This document shows positions 36,789 through 44,964 of a DNA stretch of 64,000 bases, piece by piece. Position 1 is the first letter of the stretch, and each line of letters opens with the position of its first letter. A model generated the notes under the pieces. It did not search any database, was not told the DNA's origin, and was given only the letters and a program-made list of their open reading frames with translations. The stretch is from Pyxidicoccus trucidator. GTDB lineage: Bacteria > Myxococcota > Myxococcia > Myxococcales > Myxococcaceae. The stretch is taken from the NCBI RefSeq assembly GCF_010894435.1, contig NZ_JAAIXZ010000001.1, positions 166,006-230,005 on the forward strand. The letters run 5' to 3'. Position numbers and translations under genes: made by a program.

Positions 36789-39136
36789 GGGCTGAGCTCG
36801 ACGCCGATGCCCGGCGCGATGGACCACAGCCCCCGGTGCCCACCCGAGGGCGGGTACCACTCCCCCACCACCTGCACGCGGAAGCGCTCGAGGAACGCCG
36901 CGCCGAGGAGGCCCTGCACCACGGGGCGCGAGCACGCGCTCACCCCCGCGGAGCCACAGTCCTCGCCGCCCGAAGGCTTCCCCGTGCTGAACTGCCAGCC
37001 GGCGCGCAGCGCGATGCGCCCCTGGACGAGCGCCGCCTGCAGCGCGGACGGCCGGAGCTCGGGGCCCGCGACCACGGCCAGCGCGAAGGGCTCCCCTCCG
37101 CCCGAGGAGAACACCCGCTGCAGCCCGCGCAGGCCGAGTGCGCCCGAGAGCCGCAGCCCGCGGGGAATCGCGGGCGCGTCGGTGCCGAGGCTCACGCCCA
37201 GCTCGGTGAGGGTGGGCCCCATCACCAGGTGCAACGAGGTGCGCGGGGGCGCGTACGACAGGCTATCGGCGACGAGCTTTCCGGCGAAGTCGACGGCCCC
37301 GGCGCCGTCGCCCGGCTGCACCTCGGCGAGCCGCTGCACGGTGCGCCCGATGGCCTGCCGCATGCGCATGAGTGCGATGTCGTCACGCCCCGAGGGTGCC
37401 CCGAGGTCGCGGAAGTGGAAGCCGTAGGAGCCCAGCAGCCGCAGGGTGTGCGCGAGCTCCGTCTCCCGCGCGTCCTGCCTCCAGCCCGGCCACCGCTTCG
37501 GTGAGAGGCCCGGCACCCGTGGCGGCGCCTCACCTGCCGTGGCGCGCTCGCAGTGTGCGTTGCGCCAGCCGCGCGGGCCCGACACGGCCTTCGCGTCGTG
37601 GCACACGGCGTACAGCCGGTCGAGCGACACCTGCAGCAGCACGCGGAAGTCGGCCAGCGCCTCGCCGGCGCAGGCTGCCTCGGCCTCGGGCAGCCCGTCG
37701 TACACTGCGCGCATGCACGACAAGGGCGTCCAGTCCGCCCCCTTCCCCTCGGGCGGCTCGAAGCGCCCGAGTCCCGCCGCGGCCGACTCCTGGAGCATGG
37801 CCCGCGCGTCGTACATGCCCAGGTAGAAGTCGAAGCTGCGAAAGGCCGTCTCGAAGAAGCCGAGGAAGGCGGCCAATGGGGCGCTCGCGGCCGGGAAGTG
37901 CCGGCGCGGCAGGGCGAGGCGCTCGGCAATCTCCGGCTCCTCTTCGAGGAGCAGCGCGAGTTCCTTGGAGCGCGCCGTGTCGATGAAGGCCGCCACCACG
38001 CCGCCAAGCATCCGCGGCAATTGCGGCGCCGGGCGGGGGCCCCGCGGGCCGGGCGCGGCCGGGTACTCGGTGGCGTCCGGGTCCACGAAGACGAAGAAGA
38101 CATCGGTGGGGGAGCGCTGGCCGCCGGGCTCGGGCGCGTCGCGCCAGCGCAAGGGGCCACCCTCCGGCGCGGGCGCGAGTCCGTCGCGCGCCAGGCCCAC
38201 CGCCAGGCGCAGCGGCGTGTTGTCGAAGATGCCACCATCGATGTAGTCGGCCTCGTGCGCCTCGGTGGGCAGGCACACGCCAGGACGGGCCGTCGCGCCC
38301 GCCGCGCAGGTGGCGAGCGCCTTGGGCGGGAAGGCCACCGGGAAGGCCATCGACGCGAGGACGAGGTCGCGCACCCGGGCGAATGCCACTTCGCCTTGCG
38401 CGTCGGTGACGAGCAGCGGCTCGCGTCTCGTACTGCCGGGGGCGGTGTAGTTCGTCACGCGTGGCAGCCGGCCTGGGCCGCGCCCCTGGATGCGCAGGGC
38501 GAACTTCTCCTCCATGCGCGGCAGCGGCAGGCGCCCGCCCGCCACGTGCACGAGGCGCGGCTCCACGCGGGTGACAGACACGCCCAGCACCACATCGCAG
38601 GCGGGCGAGAGGCCGCGGTTCCACGCCGCCTCGATGCGACGCGCCTGGGCCTCCAGCCACGCACGGGAGAAGGCGCCCAGGGGCGTCACGTCCTCGGGGA
38701 CGAAGAGGCGGTCATAGCCCACGGGAATCCACGTCTCCCAGAAGAGGGACCGGGTAGGCCCGGGCGCCTCCTCACCGCACGTCGCGAGCACGGCCAGCAG
38801 CCCGTTGAGGCTGCCGGCCGAGGCTCCCGTCAGCAGCCGCATGCGCTCCACGCCTTCCGTACGGGACGCGGCGACGGCGTACGCGAGGAAGCCCGCCTCG
38901 TAGGCGCCCAGCGCCACCCCGCCGCTGACGGTGAGGGAGTAGGCGGCCGCATGGGGGCCGGGCTGGAACGTGGCAGCTTCGGAGGCGTCAGCCCTCGCCA
39001 CGCCCGCGATGAGCAGGAGCGCGGCGAATGCGGCGCCGCGCCCCAGGCCCTTGCGCAACGTCCGTCTTCCACACATGCCAGGGCTTCCACCCGCCGCAGC
39101 CACTGCCACCGCCATCGACTTCATGGACGCCTTCAT
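36785..39136 (-). CDS. Patatin-like phospholipase/acyl hydrolase
   Basis: About 783 residues from the ATG at 39136; an alternative ATG lies at 39076. The patatin core begins with LTVSGGVALGAYEAGFLAYA. The nucleophile elbow is GASAG (Ser106), and the catalytic Asp is in the DGG motif (Asp300, YIDGGIFDNTPLRLAV). The family's usual catalytic core (~300 residues) is followed by ~450 residues including a beta-rich C-terminus that could be membrane-associated. The N-terminus contains a signal-type helix (AAFAALLLIAGVARA). The first ~20 residues and the leader mirror the RND adaptor gene. I infer that a duplicated promoter and 5' end was fused to this gene, and the native start may be 39076. Confidence 0.88.
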   Translation of the reverse strand: MKASMKSMAVAVAAAGGSPGMCGRRTLRKGLGRGAAFAALLLIAGVARADASEAATFQPGPHAAAYSLTVSGGVALGAYEAGFLAYAVAASRTEGVERMRLLTGASAGSLNGLLAVLATCGEEAPGPTRSLFWETWIPVGYDRLFVPEDVTPLGAFSRAWLEAQARRIEAAWNRGLSPACDVVLGVSVTRVEPRLVHVAGGRLPLPRMEEKFALRIQGRGPGRLPRVTNYTAPGSTRREPLLVTDAQGEVAFARVRDLVLASMAFPVAFPPKALATCAAGATARPGVCLPTEAHEADYIDGGIFDNTPLRLAVGLARDGLAPAPEGGPLRWRDAPEPGGQRSPTDVFFVFVDPDATEYPAAPGPRGPRPAPQLPRMLGGVVAAFIDTARSKELALLLEEEPEIAERLALPRRHFPAASAPLAAFLGFFETAFRSFDFYLGMYDARAMLQESAAAGLGRFEPPEGKGADWTPLSCMRAVYDGLPEAEAACAGEALADFRVLLQVSLDRLYAVCHDAKAVSGPRGWRNAHCERATAGEAPPRVPGLSPKRWPGWRQDARETELAHTLRLLGSYGFHFRDLGAPSGRDDIALMRMRQAIGRTVQRLAEVQPGDGAGAVDFAGKLVADSLSYAPPRTSLHLVMGPTLTELGVSLGTDAPAIPRGLRLSGALGLRGLQRVFSSGGGEPFALAVVAGPELRPSALQAALVQGRIALRAGWQFSTGKPSGGEDCGSAGVSACSRPVVQGLLGAAFLERFRVQVVGEWYPPSGGHRGLWSIAPGIGVELSP

Positions 39137-39187
39137 CACTGCGTTCCTCGTTTCGGGGGCCGGCACCTTCGCGGCGTCCGGACTTCC

Positions 39188-39210
39188 TGACTGACATGGT
39201 TCTCCAGTCA
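39188..39210 (-). promoter_or_regulatory. Operator-like repeat upstream of patatin gene
   Basis: TGACTGA-N9-CCAGTCA, 23 bases. It sits where the 35448-35470 operator lies relative to the adaptor gene and keeps the same arm geometry. It may be read by the intact TetR protein encoded 3 kb away. Confidence 0.5.
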
Positions 39211-39266
39211 GTCCCGGCCGTGAGAAGACCCACCGCCCGGGTGCGGAGTGGGGCTCATGCGGTGTT

Positions 39267-39397
39267 TCAGCGCTTGTGCCACGGGAGGGCGAGCTGGGAC
39301 GCGCGGCCGCGGATGAAGACCTCGCGGCAGGTGTCCAGCGCTTGCGTCACCCGGACCTCGGGGGCGGCGTTGAGGGCGGTACGGGAGGCAGACTCAT
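39267..39397 (-). pseudogene. tetR pseudogene with large internal deletion
   Basis: The C-terminal part, EVRVTQALDTCREVFIRGRA then a tail ending WHKR and stop, closely matches the C-terminus of the intact TetR (DVQVKQALDSCFEVFIRGLA...RHKR). Upstream only a start codon and a few codons remain before the frame breaks; a stop falls in the other frame. The DNA-binding domain and ligand core, about 160 residues, are gone. Flanking DNA on both sides also matches the intact locus. Confidence 0.85.
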
Positions 39398-39420
39398 TGA
39401 CCGAAATGATAAATCGGTCA
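39398..39420 (-). promoter_or_regulatory. Operator at the tetR pseudogene start
   Basis: TGACCGA-N9-TCGGTCA, a perfect 7-9-7 inverted repeat abutting the pseudogene ATG, with an extra TCGGTCA half-site at 39422-39428. Compared with the intact operator (TGACCAG-N9-CTGGTCA) two bases per arm differ, symmetrically. Confidence 0.7.
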
Positions 39421-39544
39421 CTCGGTCAACGCAAGCCCGCGTCGCACTCCAGAGCCCGTGTATCCGTGTGAGGTCCACCCACCCAGGCCCTCGAGCGTGT
39501 CGCTGCTCGAGCCCCGGTGGGTCTTGCGGTGCGGAGTGCCGGGC

Positions 39545-40394
39545 CTACTTCGCGGTGACAGCACCGAGGATGAACCGGGGCAGGAGTTCCTCCCGGAACT
39601 TCCTCCAGATGGCCACGTGGTTGTAGTTGCCCGCGGTGAACATCACGACGAGGTCCAGCGCGGGGACGACCATCACCATCTGTCCCCCGTTTCCGCTGGC
39701 CTCGTATTCCGAGTACACGCGGTCGCCGACGCGGAGCTCATGGCGCCACCACATGTAGCCATACGTCCGGCCGTCCCCCATCGTCGCGTGGTTCGCCGTG
39801 GAGCGCTCGACCCAACGCTGGCTCACCACACGCCGTCCATTCCACGTTCCACCCGAGAGGTAGAGCTGCCCGAGCTTGAGCGCGTCGCGCGGGCGCATGT
39901 AGATGCCGCCGCCCAGGTATTGCTCGCCCGTGGGCATCAGGTCGAGGTGGTAGCCGCGCATCTGGAGGGGCGTGGCGAGGTGCTTCTCGAAGAACTCCGG
40001 AATCCACATGCGGGTGGCGTTGCGCAGGACGCCGCCCAGCAGGTTGATGTTCGCCGAGCAGTACACCGTGGCCGGTGATGTGCCGGCCGTCCTCCGCCAG
40101 CGTTCCCCGGAGCTCGCCCTGGCCCCCAGGGAGGACGACGGAGATCTTCCTGCCGTCCACCCGGGCCGGGACGTCAAAGCCCCCGATGCGCGCGCGCCAG
40201 GTGCCCTCCCCCCGCACCAGCGTCAATTCCCCCCGGACCTGTGGACCGAAGACGCGCTCACTCCCCCAGGTTCCCACCAGCTGATCCGCGGACTCCACCG
40301 GCACGGGCGCCGCGCCGACAAGCCATGGAACCAGCCCCAGGAAGAACCAGCCCCACCTTCGACTCCCAGCAACCCGGTTGCGACTGTTTCCCAT
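39545..40394 (-). pseudogene. Serine hydrolase (beta-lactamase/class C-like) pseudogene
   Basis: An N-terminal piece (from 40394: signal-like WFFLGLVPWLVGAAPVP, then ADQLVGTWGSERVFG and a beta-rich domain ending RHITGH near 40075) is followed in another frame by ATVYCSANINLLGGVL, RPRDALKLGQLYLSGG, YGYMWWRHELRVGD and a C-terminus ending GAVTAK. YCSAN corresponds to the Tyr-x-Asn motif of class C-like serine hydrolases. The preceding Ser-x-x-Lys nucleophile region is absent. A deletion combined with frame loss at about 40075 explains this. Confidence 0.8.
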
Positions 40395-40578
40395 GACTGG
40401 CGGGAGGCTACTCCACGGCCACGAGGGATGAGCTCGATGAACCGTGCAGGGAGTCCCCGCGACGGGCGCAACACCTTGTCTTGGATTTCAAGAAACTGAA
40501 CCTACCGTCACATTCTCCCGGCTGATCACCAGATGTCAGAGGTGGTCTGTACGTTCGGTTTTCAACAAGGAGAAGCTG

Positions 40579-40890
40579 ATGCAACCGGATACCAAGGAAC
40601 TGAAGGACGGCCTGAAGGCCATGATCGTGGACCGCCTGCGGCTGAGCATCGACCCCGCGAGCATCCCGGATGGGGCACCGCTGTTCGGTGGTGACTCGCG
40701 GGACGGTGAGGCGGGCGGCCTGGGACTCGACAGCGTCGAGGCGCTGGAGATCGTGGTCGGCATCGAGGAGAAGTGGGGCGTCATCATCGCGGACGACAGC
40801 GTCGCGAAGGAGTTCCACTCCATCAACACGCTCGCGGCGCTGGTCAGCCGGCTGATCTCCGAAGGCGGAAGGAAGGCCGCCGGTGCATAG
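40579..40890 (+). CDS. Acyl carrier protein (type II)
   Basis: 103 residues. The ATG at 40579 has AAGGAGA upstream. [20 protein letters not shown] is the phosphopantetheine attachment motif, with Ser52. The loop before it ([17 protein letters not shown]) is longer than in FabC-type ACP. It is the first gene of the operon and carries the growing chain for all enzymes that follow. Its stop overlaps the dehydratase GTG start by eight bases. Confidence 0.92.
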   Translation: MQPDTKELKDGLKAMIVDRLRLSIDPASIPDGAPLFGGDSRDGEAGGLGLDSVEALEIVVGIEEKWGVIIADDSVAKEFHSINTLAALVSRLISEGGRKAAGA

Positions 40891-41365
40891 CGCGCAGGCA
40901 GAAGAGCCATCCAGCCTTGGCATCCAGGAGATCCTCAAGCTCCTGCCGCATCGCTATCCGATGCTCATGGTCGACCGGATCGACGGCCTGGAGCCCGGCG
41001 TGTTCGCCGAGGGCATCAAGTGCGTCACGGCGAACGAGCCCTTCTTCCAGGGGCACTTTCCCGAGCACCCCATCATGCCGGGCGTATTGATTGTCGAGTC
41101 CATGGCCCAGGTGGCCGGCGTCATGCTGCGCACCCGGAGCTTGTTTGGGATTGAGTCCGACGGGCAGACAGCCGCGAAGCCAGCCCGCCCGGGGGTGATG
41201 GCAACCATCCAGCGGATGCGCTTCCGCCGCCCGGTGGTCCCCGGAGACCAGCTCCGCGTTCGGGCCACGCACCTCAAGAGTCTCGGCACCGTCCATCACG
41301 TGAAGGTCGAAGCACGGGTGGGCGAAGAGCTCGTCGCTGACGGCGAACTGATGCTTGGCGCCTAG
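40883..41365 (+). CDS. 3-hydroxyacyl-ACP dehydratase, FabZ-like (catalytically intact)
   Basis: 160 residues, GTG start overlapping the ACP stop. Hot-dog fold with [17 protein letters not shown] and the FabZ active-site helix [16 protein letters not shown], where His58 and Glu72 (VESMAQ) form the catalytic dyad. It should remove water from 3-hydroxyacyl-ACP to give trans-2-enoyl-ACP. A second hot-dog gene in the operon (44521) lacks this dyad, so the two may form a heterodimer. No enoyl reductase is encoded in the operon, so double bonds would be kept. Confidence 0.93.
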   Translation: MHSAQAEEPSSLGIQEILKLLPHRYPMLMVDRIDGLEPGVFAEGIKCVTANEPFFQGHFPEHPIMPGVLIVESMAQVAGVMLRTRSLFGIESDGQTAAKPARPGVMATIQRMRFRRPVVPGDQLRVRATHLKSLGTVHHVKVEARVGEELVADGELMLGA

Positions 41366-41385
41366 TCGCAAGGAACCTCATCACC

Positions 41386-42156
41386 ATGCGTTTGAATGTG
41401 CTCATCCAGGGCAGTGGATTTCCGCGGCTGCGCTCCACGGTCACCCTCGTGCAATCCCAGAAGCGGAACATCCTGGTGGATAGCGGTCTGTGCGACGACG
41501 CGGACCGGCTGGTGCTGGCACTCAAGGAACGTGGACTGACTCCGGATGACGTGGACGTGGTCGTCGCCACCCACCTGCATTACGACCACTGCGGCAACCA
41601 CCTGATGTTTCGGAATGCGCGATACATCGTGGGAGCCAAGGACTTCATCGAGAACGCCCATTTCATCAGGGCCTATCACCAGGACCGTACCCCCGGGAAG
41701 ACCGCCACCTCGGAGCTGCTGCTCGAGAACTACCAGACGGTGAAGCCCTTCTACGTCCGGTCCATCGTGCGGGAGGTGACTCGAAACATCGAGTTCTACA
41801 ACCGGGTGCTCGAGCGCGACGCACGCTTCGTCCCCGTCGACGGCAGCCATTGGCTCACCGAAGAGGTCGAGGTGCTCCCCACCCCGGGACATACCCATGG
41901 CCATATCTCCGTCGTCGCGCACCGCGCCCAGACAGGGAGCGAGGACGCGCCGAGGAAGATACTCGTCGCGGGAGATGCACTCTTCACCCGCAAGACGTTG
42001 CTGGAGAATGCCGAGCGGGAGCTCCAGCTCGCGCAGGACGTCGAGCTCTATAGCCATACACGCAAGAAGCTCTTGAGCGAGTACCGCCACATCATTCCAG
42101 GCCATGACGGCCTGGTGGACACCGCATCGCCTGAGCCCATGGAGGTCACCTCGTGA
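41386..42156 (+). CDS. Metallo-beta-lactamase-fold hydrolase (lactonase/thioesterase-like)
   Basis: 256 residues. The di-metal site has HLHYDH (His63, His65, Asp67, His68), PTPGHTHGH, AGDALF and IIPGHDG, the layout of the AiiA-type lactonase/glyoxalase II branch. In a chain-building operon the most economical role is hydrolysis of the thioester or lactone to release the product. A quorum-quenching-type lactonase is the alternative. It ends in a GTGA overlap with the first ketosynthase, so it is made together with the synthase. Confidence 0.88.
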   Translation: MRLNVLIQGSGFPRLRSTVTLVQSQKRNILVDSGLCDDADRLVLALKERGLTPDDVDVVVATHLHYDHCGNHLMFRNARYIVGAKDFIENAHFIRAYHQDRTPGKTATSELLLENYQTVKPFYVRSIVREVTRNIEFYNRVLERDARFVPVDGSHWLTEEVEVLPTPGHTHGHISVVAHRAQTGSEDAPRKILVAGDALFTRKTLLENAERELQLAQDVELYSHTRKKLLSEYRHIIPGHDGLVDTASPEPMEVTS

Positions 42157-43358
42157 GCACACATCGAGTCGTCATCACGGGCCTGGGGGTGACCGCGTCC
42201 AATGCGCTGTCCTCCAGAGAGCTCGCGCAAGCCCTGGTGGAGCGCCGCAGCGGAATCCGGCAGACCGACCGGTTCGGCAGCGAGGGACGGGCTCGCTCCG
42301 CGGGAGAGGTGGAGCTGCCTGACTCCTCCGCCGAGGGGGTGGACAGGGTGTCACAGCTGGCCCTCCATGCCGCGGAGGAGGCCCTCCGGGACAGTGGCCT
42401 CGAAGCACAGACGGACTGGAGGGAGGACGCGGGGGTGATGCTCGGCACGAGCCGCGGACCGGCACTCTCCCTCGAACGCTTCATGCGCTCCGAGAGCGAG
42501 GCAGCACGCCGAACGCTCTTCGGGGAGCTGCCCTTCTCCTCCATTGCCCACAACGTCGCGGCCCGGTTCGGACTGGGCGGCATCCTGTCCACCGTGACGA
42601 TGGCCTGCGTCTCCAGCAGCCTCGCCATCGGCAGGGCCCTGGACGAAATCCGCCATGGCCGGGCCCCGGTGATGCTGGCGGGGGGCGCGGACGCACTGAC
42701 CCACCTCAGCTTCAGTGGCTTCTCCGTGCTGCGCGCCATGACGCCCACCGTGTGCCGGCCCTTCGACCACCGACGCAATGGCATGGTGCTCGGAGAAGGC
42801 GCGGGAATCGTCGTGCTCGAGGAGCTGCACCACGCACTCAAGCGGGGCGCGCGAATCCACGCGGAGCTGTGCGGCTGGGGAACCGCCGGTGATGCGCACC
42901 ACCCCACCAGCCCCCACCCGGAGGGCCGGGGGCTTCAGCAGGCGATGAGCCTCGCGTTGCGGCAGTCGGGCCTGACGACGGACCAGGTCGACTTCGTCAA
43001 CCTCCATGGCACCGGGACGCCGGCCAATGACCCCGCGGAGTGTCATGCCCTGCGCCGCGTCTTCGGCGCTCGGACCGCGTCGCTGCCGGTCAACTCCCTC
43101 AAGCCCTACTTCGGCCATACCCTGGGCGCCTCGGGCGCGCTGGAGCTCATCGGCTCCGTGCTGGGCATGGAGCGCGACTTCATTCCTCCCACGCTCCACT
43201 GCGAGGACCTGGACCCGAAGTGCGACGTCGACGTGGTGCGAGGCGAGGGACGCGCCCAGCGCATCGACGTCATGATGAGCACCAAGTCCGCGTTCGGCGG
43301 GGCGAATGTCGCCCTCGTCGCCCGCCGCCTCCCTGAAGCCGGGAGGGTGGTCCGATGA
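42153..43358 (+). CDS. Beta-ketoacyl-ACP synthase II-like, intact (KS1)
   Basis: 401 residues, GTG start. The thiolase-fold triad is complete: Cys152 (TMACVSSS), His285 (NLHGTGTPAND) and His322 (KPYFGHTLGASG). This is a FabF-type decarboxylative condensing enzyme. It ends in an ATGA overlap with a ketosynthase-like gene that lacks the triad, the arrangement of KS/chain-length-factor heterodimers in type II polyketide and aryl-polyene synthases. Confidence 0.94.
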   Translation: MSTHRVVITGLGVTASNALSSRELAQALVERRSGIRQTDRFGSEGRARSAGEVELPDSSAEGVDRVSQLALHAAEEALRDSGLEAQTDWREDAGVMLGTSRGPALSLERFMRSESEAARRTLFGELPFSSIAHNVAARFGLGGILSTVTMACVSSSLAIGRALDEIRHGRAPVMLAGGADALTHLSFSGFSVLRAMTPTVCRPFDHRRNGMVLGEGAGIVVLEELHHALKRGARIHAELCGWGTAGDAHHPTSPHPEGRGLQQAMSLALRQSGLTTDQVDFVNLHGTGTPANDPAECHALRRVFGARTASLPVNSLKPYFGHTLGASGALELIGSVLGMERDFIPPTLHCEDLDPKCDVDVVRGEGRAQRIDVMMSTKSAFGGANVALVARRLPEAGRVVR

Positions 43359-44524
43359 GCCGGAACATCGTCATCAGTGGACTCGGCGCGGTCTGCCCAC
43401 GGGCCACGGGCCACACCGCACTCTGGGAGCGCTTCTCGCGAGGCGGCGCCGAGCCCTCCGCACCCGCGCCGGAGCGGATTCCCGATGCGACGTTCGAGGG
43501 GCAGCCCGCCCAATTGCGGCACATGGACCGGCTTGGGCGCATCTCGCTCGCGGCCACCACCCTCGCCATCGAGGATTCCGGGCTGGGGACCTCGCCCGGA
43601 AACCCGCTCCAGACAGGCATCGCGTTCGGCTCGGGCTACGGCTGCCTGCCCACCAACGAGGAGTATCTGGAGGGCATCCTGGAGCGGGGCGCGCGCTACG
43701 GAAACCCGGTGGTGTTCCAGAACACGGTCACCAACGCGGCCACGGGCTACATCTCCATGGTGCACGACCTTCGCGGGCCCAACGCGACCTTGTGCTCGGG
43801 GTGGACCGCGGGCCTGGAGGCGCTTCGCTTCGGCGTCCAGCAAATCCAGGAGGGACAGGCCGAGCGGATGGTGGTGGGCAGCGCGGACACGCTCAGCCCG
43901 AAGCTCCTCGAGGGACTGTCGCTCCAGGGGTGGCTCAGCCGCCGGGGAACGGCGCGGCCCTACACCGAGGAATCTGACGGAATGCGCGTGAGCGAGGCGG
44001 CGTGCACGCTCGTGCTGGAGGAACACACGGAGGCCCGGAAGCGCGGCGCGCACGTCTATGCGGAGCTGGCGGGAACCGGGCATCGGGGAGGCCCGCTCAC
44101 GGAGCAGGCCCGCACGCTGGCCCGCGCGGTGAGGGACGCGGTGCGCGCCGCCCGAATCGAGCCCGAGCAACTGGGAGTCGTCTTCTCCTGCGCGAATGGC
44201 CGAAGGGACTTCGACGCCTGGGAGTACCGCGGACTTCACGAGGCCCTCGGTGCCCACGCGGCACGGGTGCCGGTAACGTGTCCCAAGGCGGTCTTCGGAG
44301 AGACCTTCAGCGCCGCGGGCACGCTGGCCGTCCTGCTGGGCGCGCTGGCCCTCGACACGGGCCTGGTGCCAGGCACCGCGGGAAGCCCTCCCCGCGCCCC
44401 TGGATGTCAGCTCAACCTGCTGTCCGGCGCGGCGTGGCGCCTCGAGCCCGAGTGGGTGCTGGTCACCGCCCTGGGTGGGGAGGGCAGCGCCCTTGCCGTG
44501 GTGTTGCGCGGGTGCCGCCCATGA
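43355..44524 (+). CDS. Chain-length-factor-like ketosynthase homologue (CLF1, active site lost)
   Basis: 389 residues. Aligned by eye to KS1, the nucleophile Cys is Trp (Trp150, LCSGWTAG), the first His is Cys (SCANGRRD) and the second His is Glu (Glu316, FGETFSAAG), while the Lys before it is kept. It therefore cannot condense on its own. Pairing with KS1 by four-base overlap suggests the CLF subunit of a heterodimer, setting chain length. In classical CLFs the Cys is usually Gln, so Trp here is unusual and would fill the active-site cavity. Confidence 0.88.
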   Translation: MSRNIVISGLGAVCPRATGHTALWERFSRGGAEPSAPAPERIPDATFEGQPAQLRHMDRLGRISLAATTLAIEDSGLGTSPGNPLQTGIAFGSGYGCLPTNEEYLEGILERGARYGNPVVFQNTVTNAATGYISMVHDLRGPNATLCSGWTAGLEALRFGVQQIQEGQAERMVVGSADTLSPKLLEGLSLQGWLSRRGTARPYTEESDGMRVSEAACTLVLEEHTEARKRGAHVYAELAGTGHRGGPLTEQARTLARAVRDAVRAARIEPEQLGVVFSCANGRRDFDAWEYRGLHEALGAHAARVPVTCPKAVFGETFSAAGTLAVLLGALALDTGLVPGTAGSPPRAPGCQLNLLSGAAWRLEPEWVLVTALGGEGSALAVVLRGCRP

Positions 44525-44964
44525 GTGACCACTCCATGGCCCCCATCTACGGGGGGACGCCTCACCGGTTCCCAATGCTCCTGGTCGACGCCGTGGAGGA
44601 GCTCTCCCCGGGCGTTGGCAGGGCGCTCAAGCAGGTCTCCGCCAACGAGGTGATGCTCGAACGCTTCGGCGACGCGCACCCCACCCTGCCCTCCTGCCTG
44701 CTGGTGGATGCCATGGGACAGGTGGCCATCATGCTCCTGCGCGGGCGGGACGGCGAAGCCGCGTCGGTCTGGTACCTCGGCGGCATCGAGGCAATGACAT
44801 TTCACACGCCCATCCCGGCCGCCAGCGTCCTGCGGATGGAAGCCAGCATTCTCAAGCGGTGGCGGACCACGGCCCGGGTCGAGGTCAAGGCCTGGGTTGG
44901 CGCGGTGCCGGCCGCCAGCGGCTTCATGGTGCTTTCCCAGAGAGGTTCAGGTTCCAATGAGTAG
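44521..44964 (+). CDS. FabZ-like hot-dog protein lacking the catalytic dyad (DH2)
   Basis: 147 residues, starting in the CLF1 stop (ATGA). PHRFPMLLVDAVEELSPG matches the FabZ N-terminus. The active-site helix reads LERFGDAHPTLPSCLLVDAMGQ: the catalytic His is Phe49 and the Glu is Asp63. It is likely a structural or substrate-gating partner for the intact dehydratase at 40883. This recalls the ApeI/ApeP dehydratase heterodimer of aryl polyene synthesis. The specific comparison is by analogy, not identity. Confidence 0.85.
   Translation: MSDHSMAPIYGGTPHRFPMLLVDAVEELSPGVGRALKQVSANEVMLERFGDAHPTLPSCLLVDAMGQVAIMLLRGRDGEAASVWYLGGIEAMTFHTPIPAASVLRMEASILKRWRTTARVEVKAWVGAVPAASGFMVLSQRGSGSNE

Noticed and set aside
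37553..39190. 545-codon open frame on the + strand
   Set aside because: Antisense shadow of the patatin gene, which carries GASAG and DGG active-site motifs.
40075..40394. Programmed frameshift in the serine hydrolase gene
   Set aside because: The catalytic Ser-x-x-Lys region is missing at the junction, so this is a deletion and not a recoding site.
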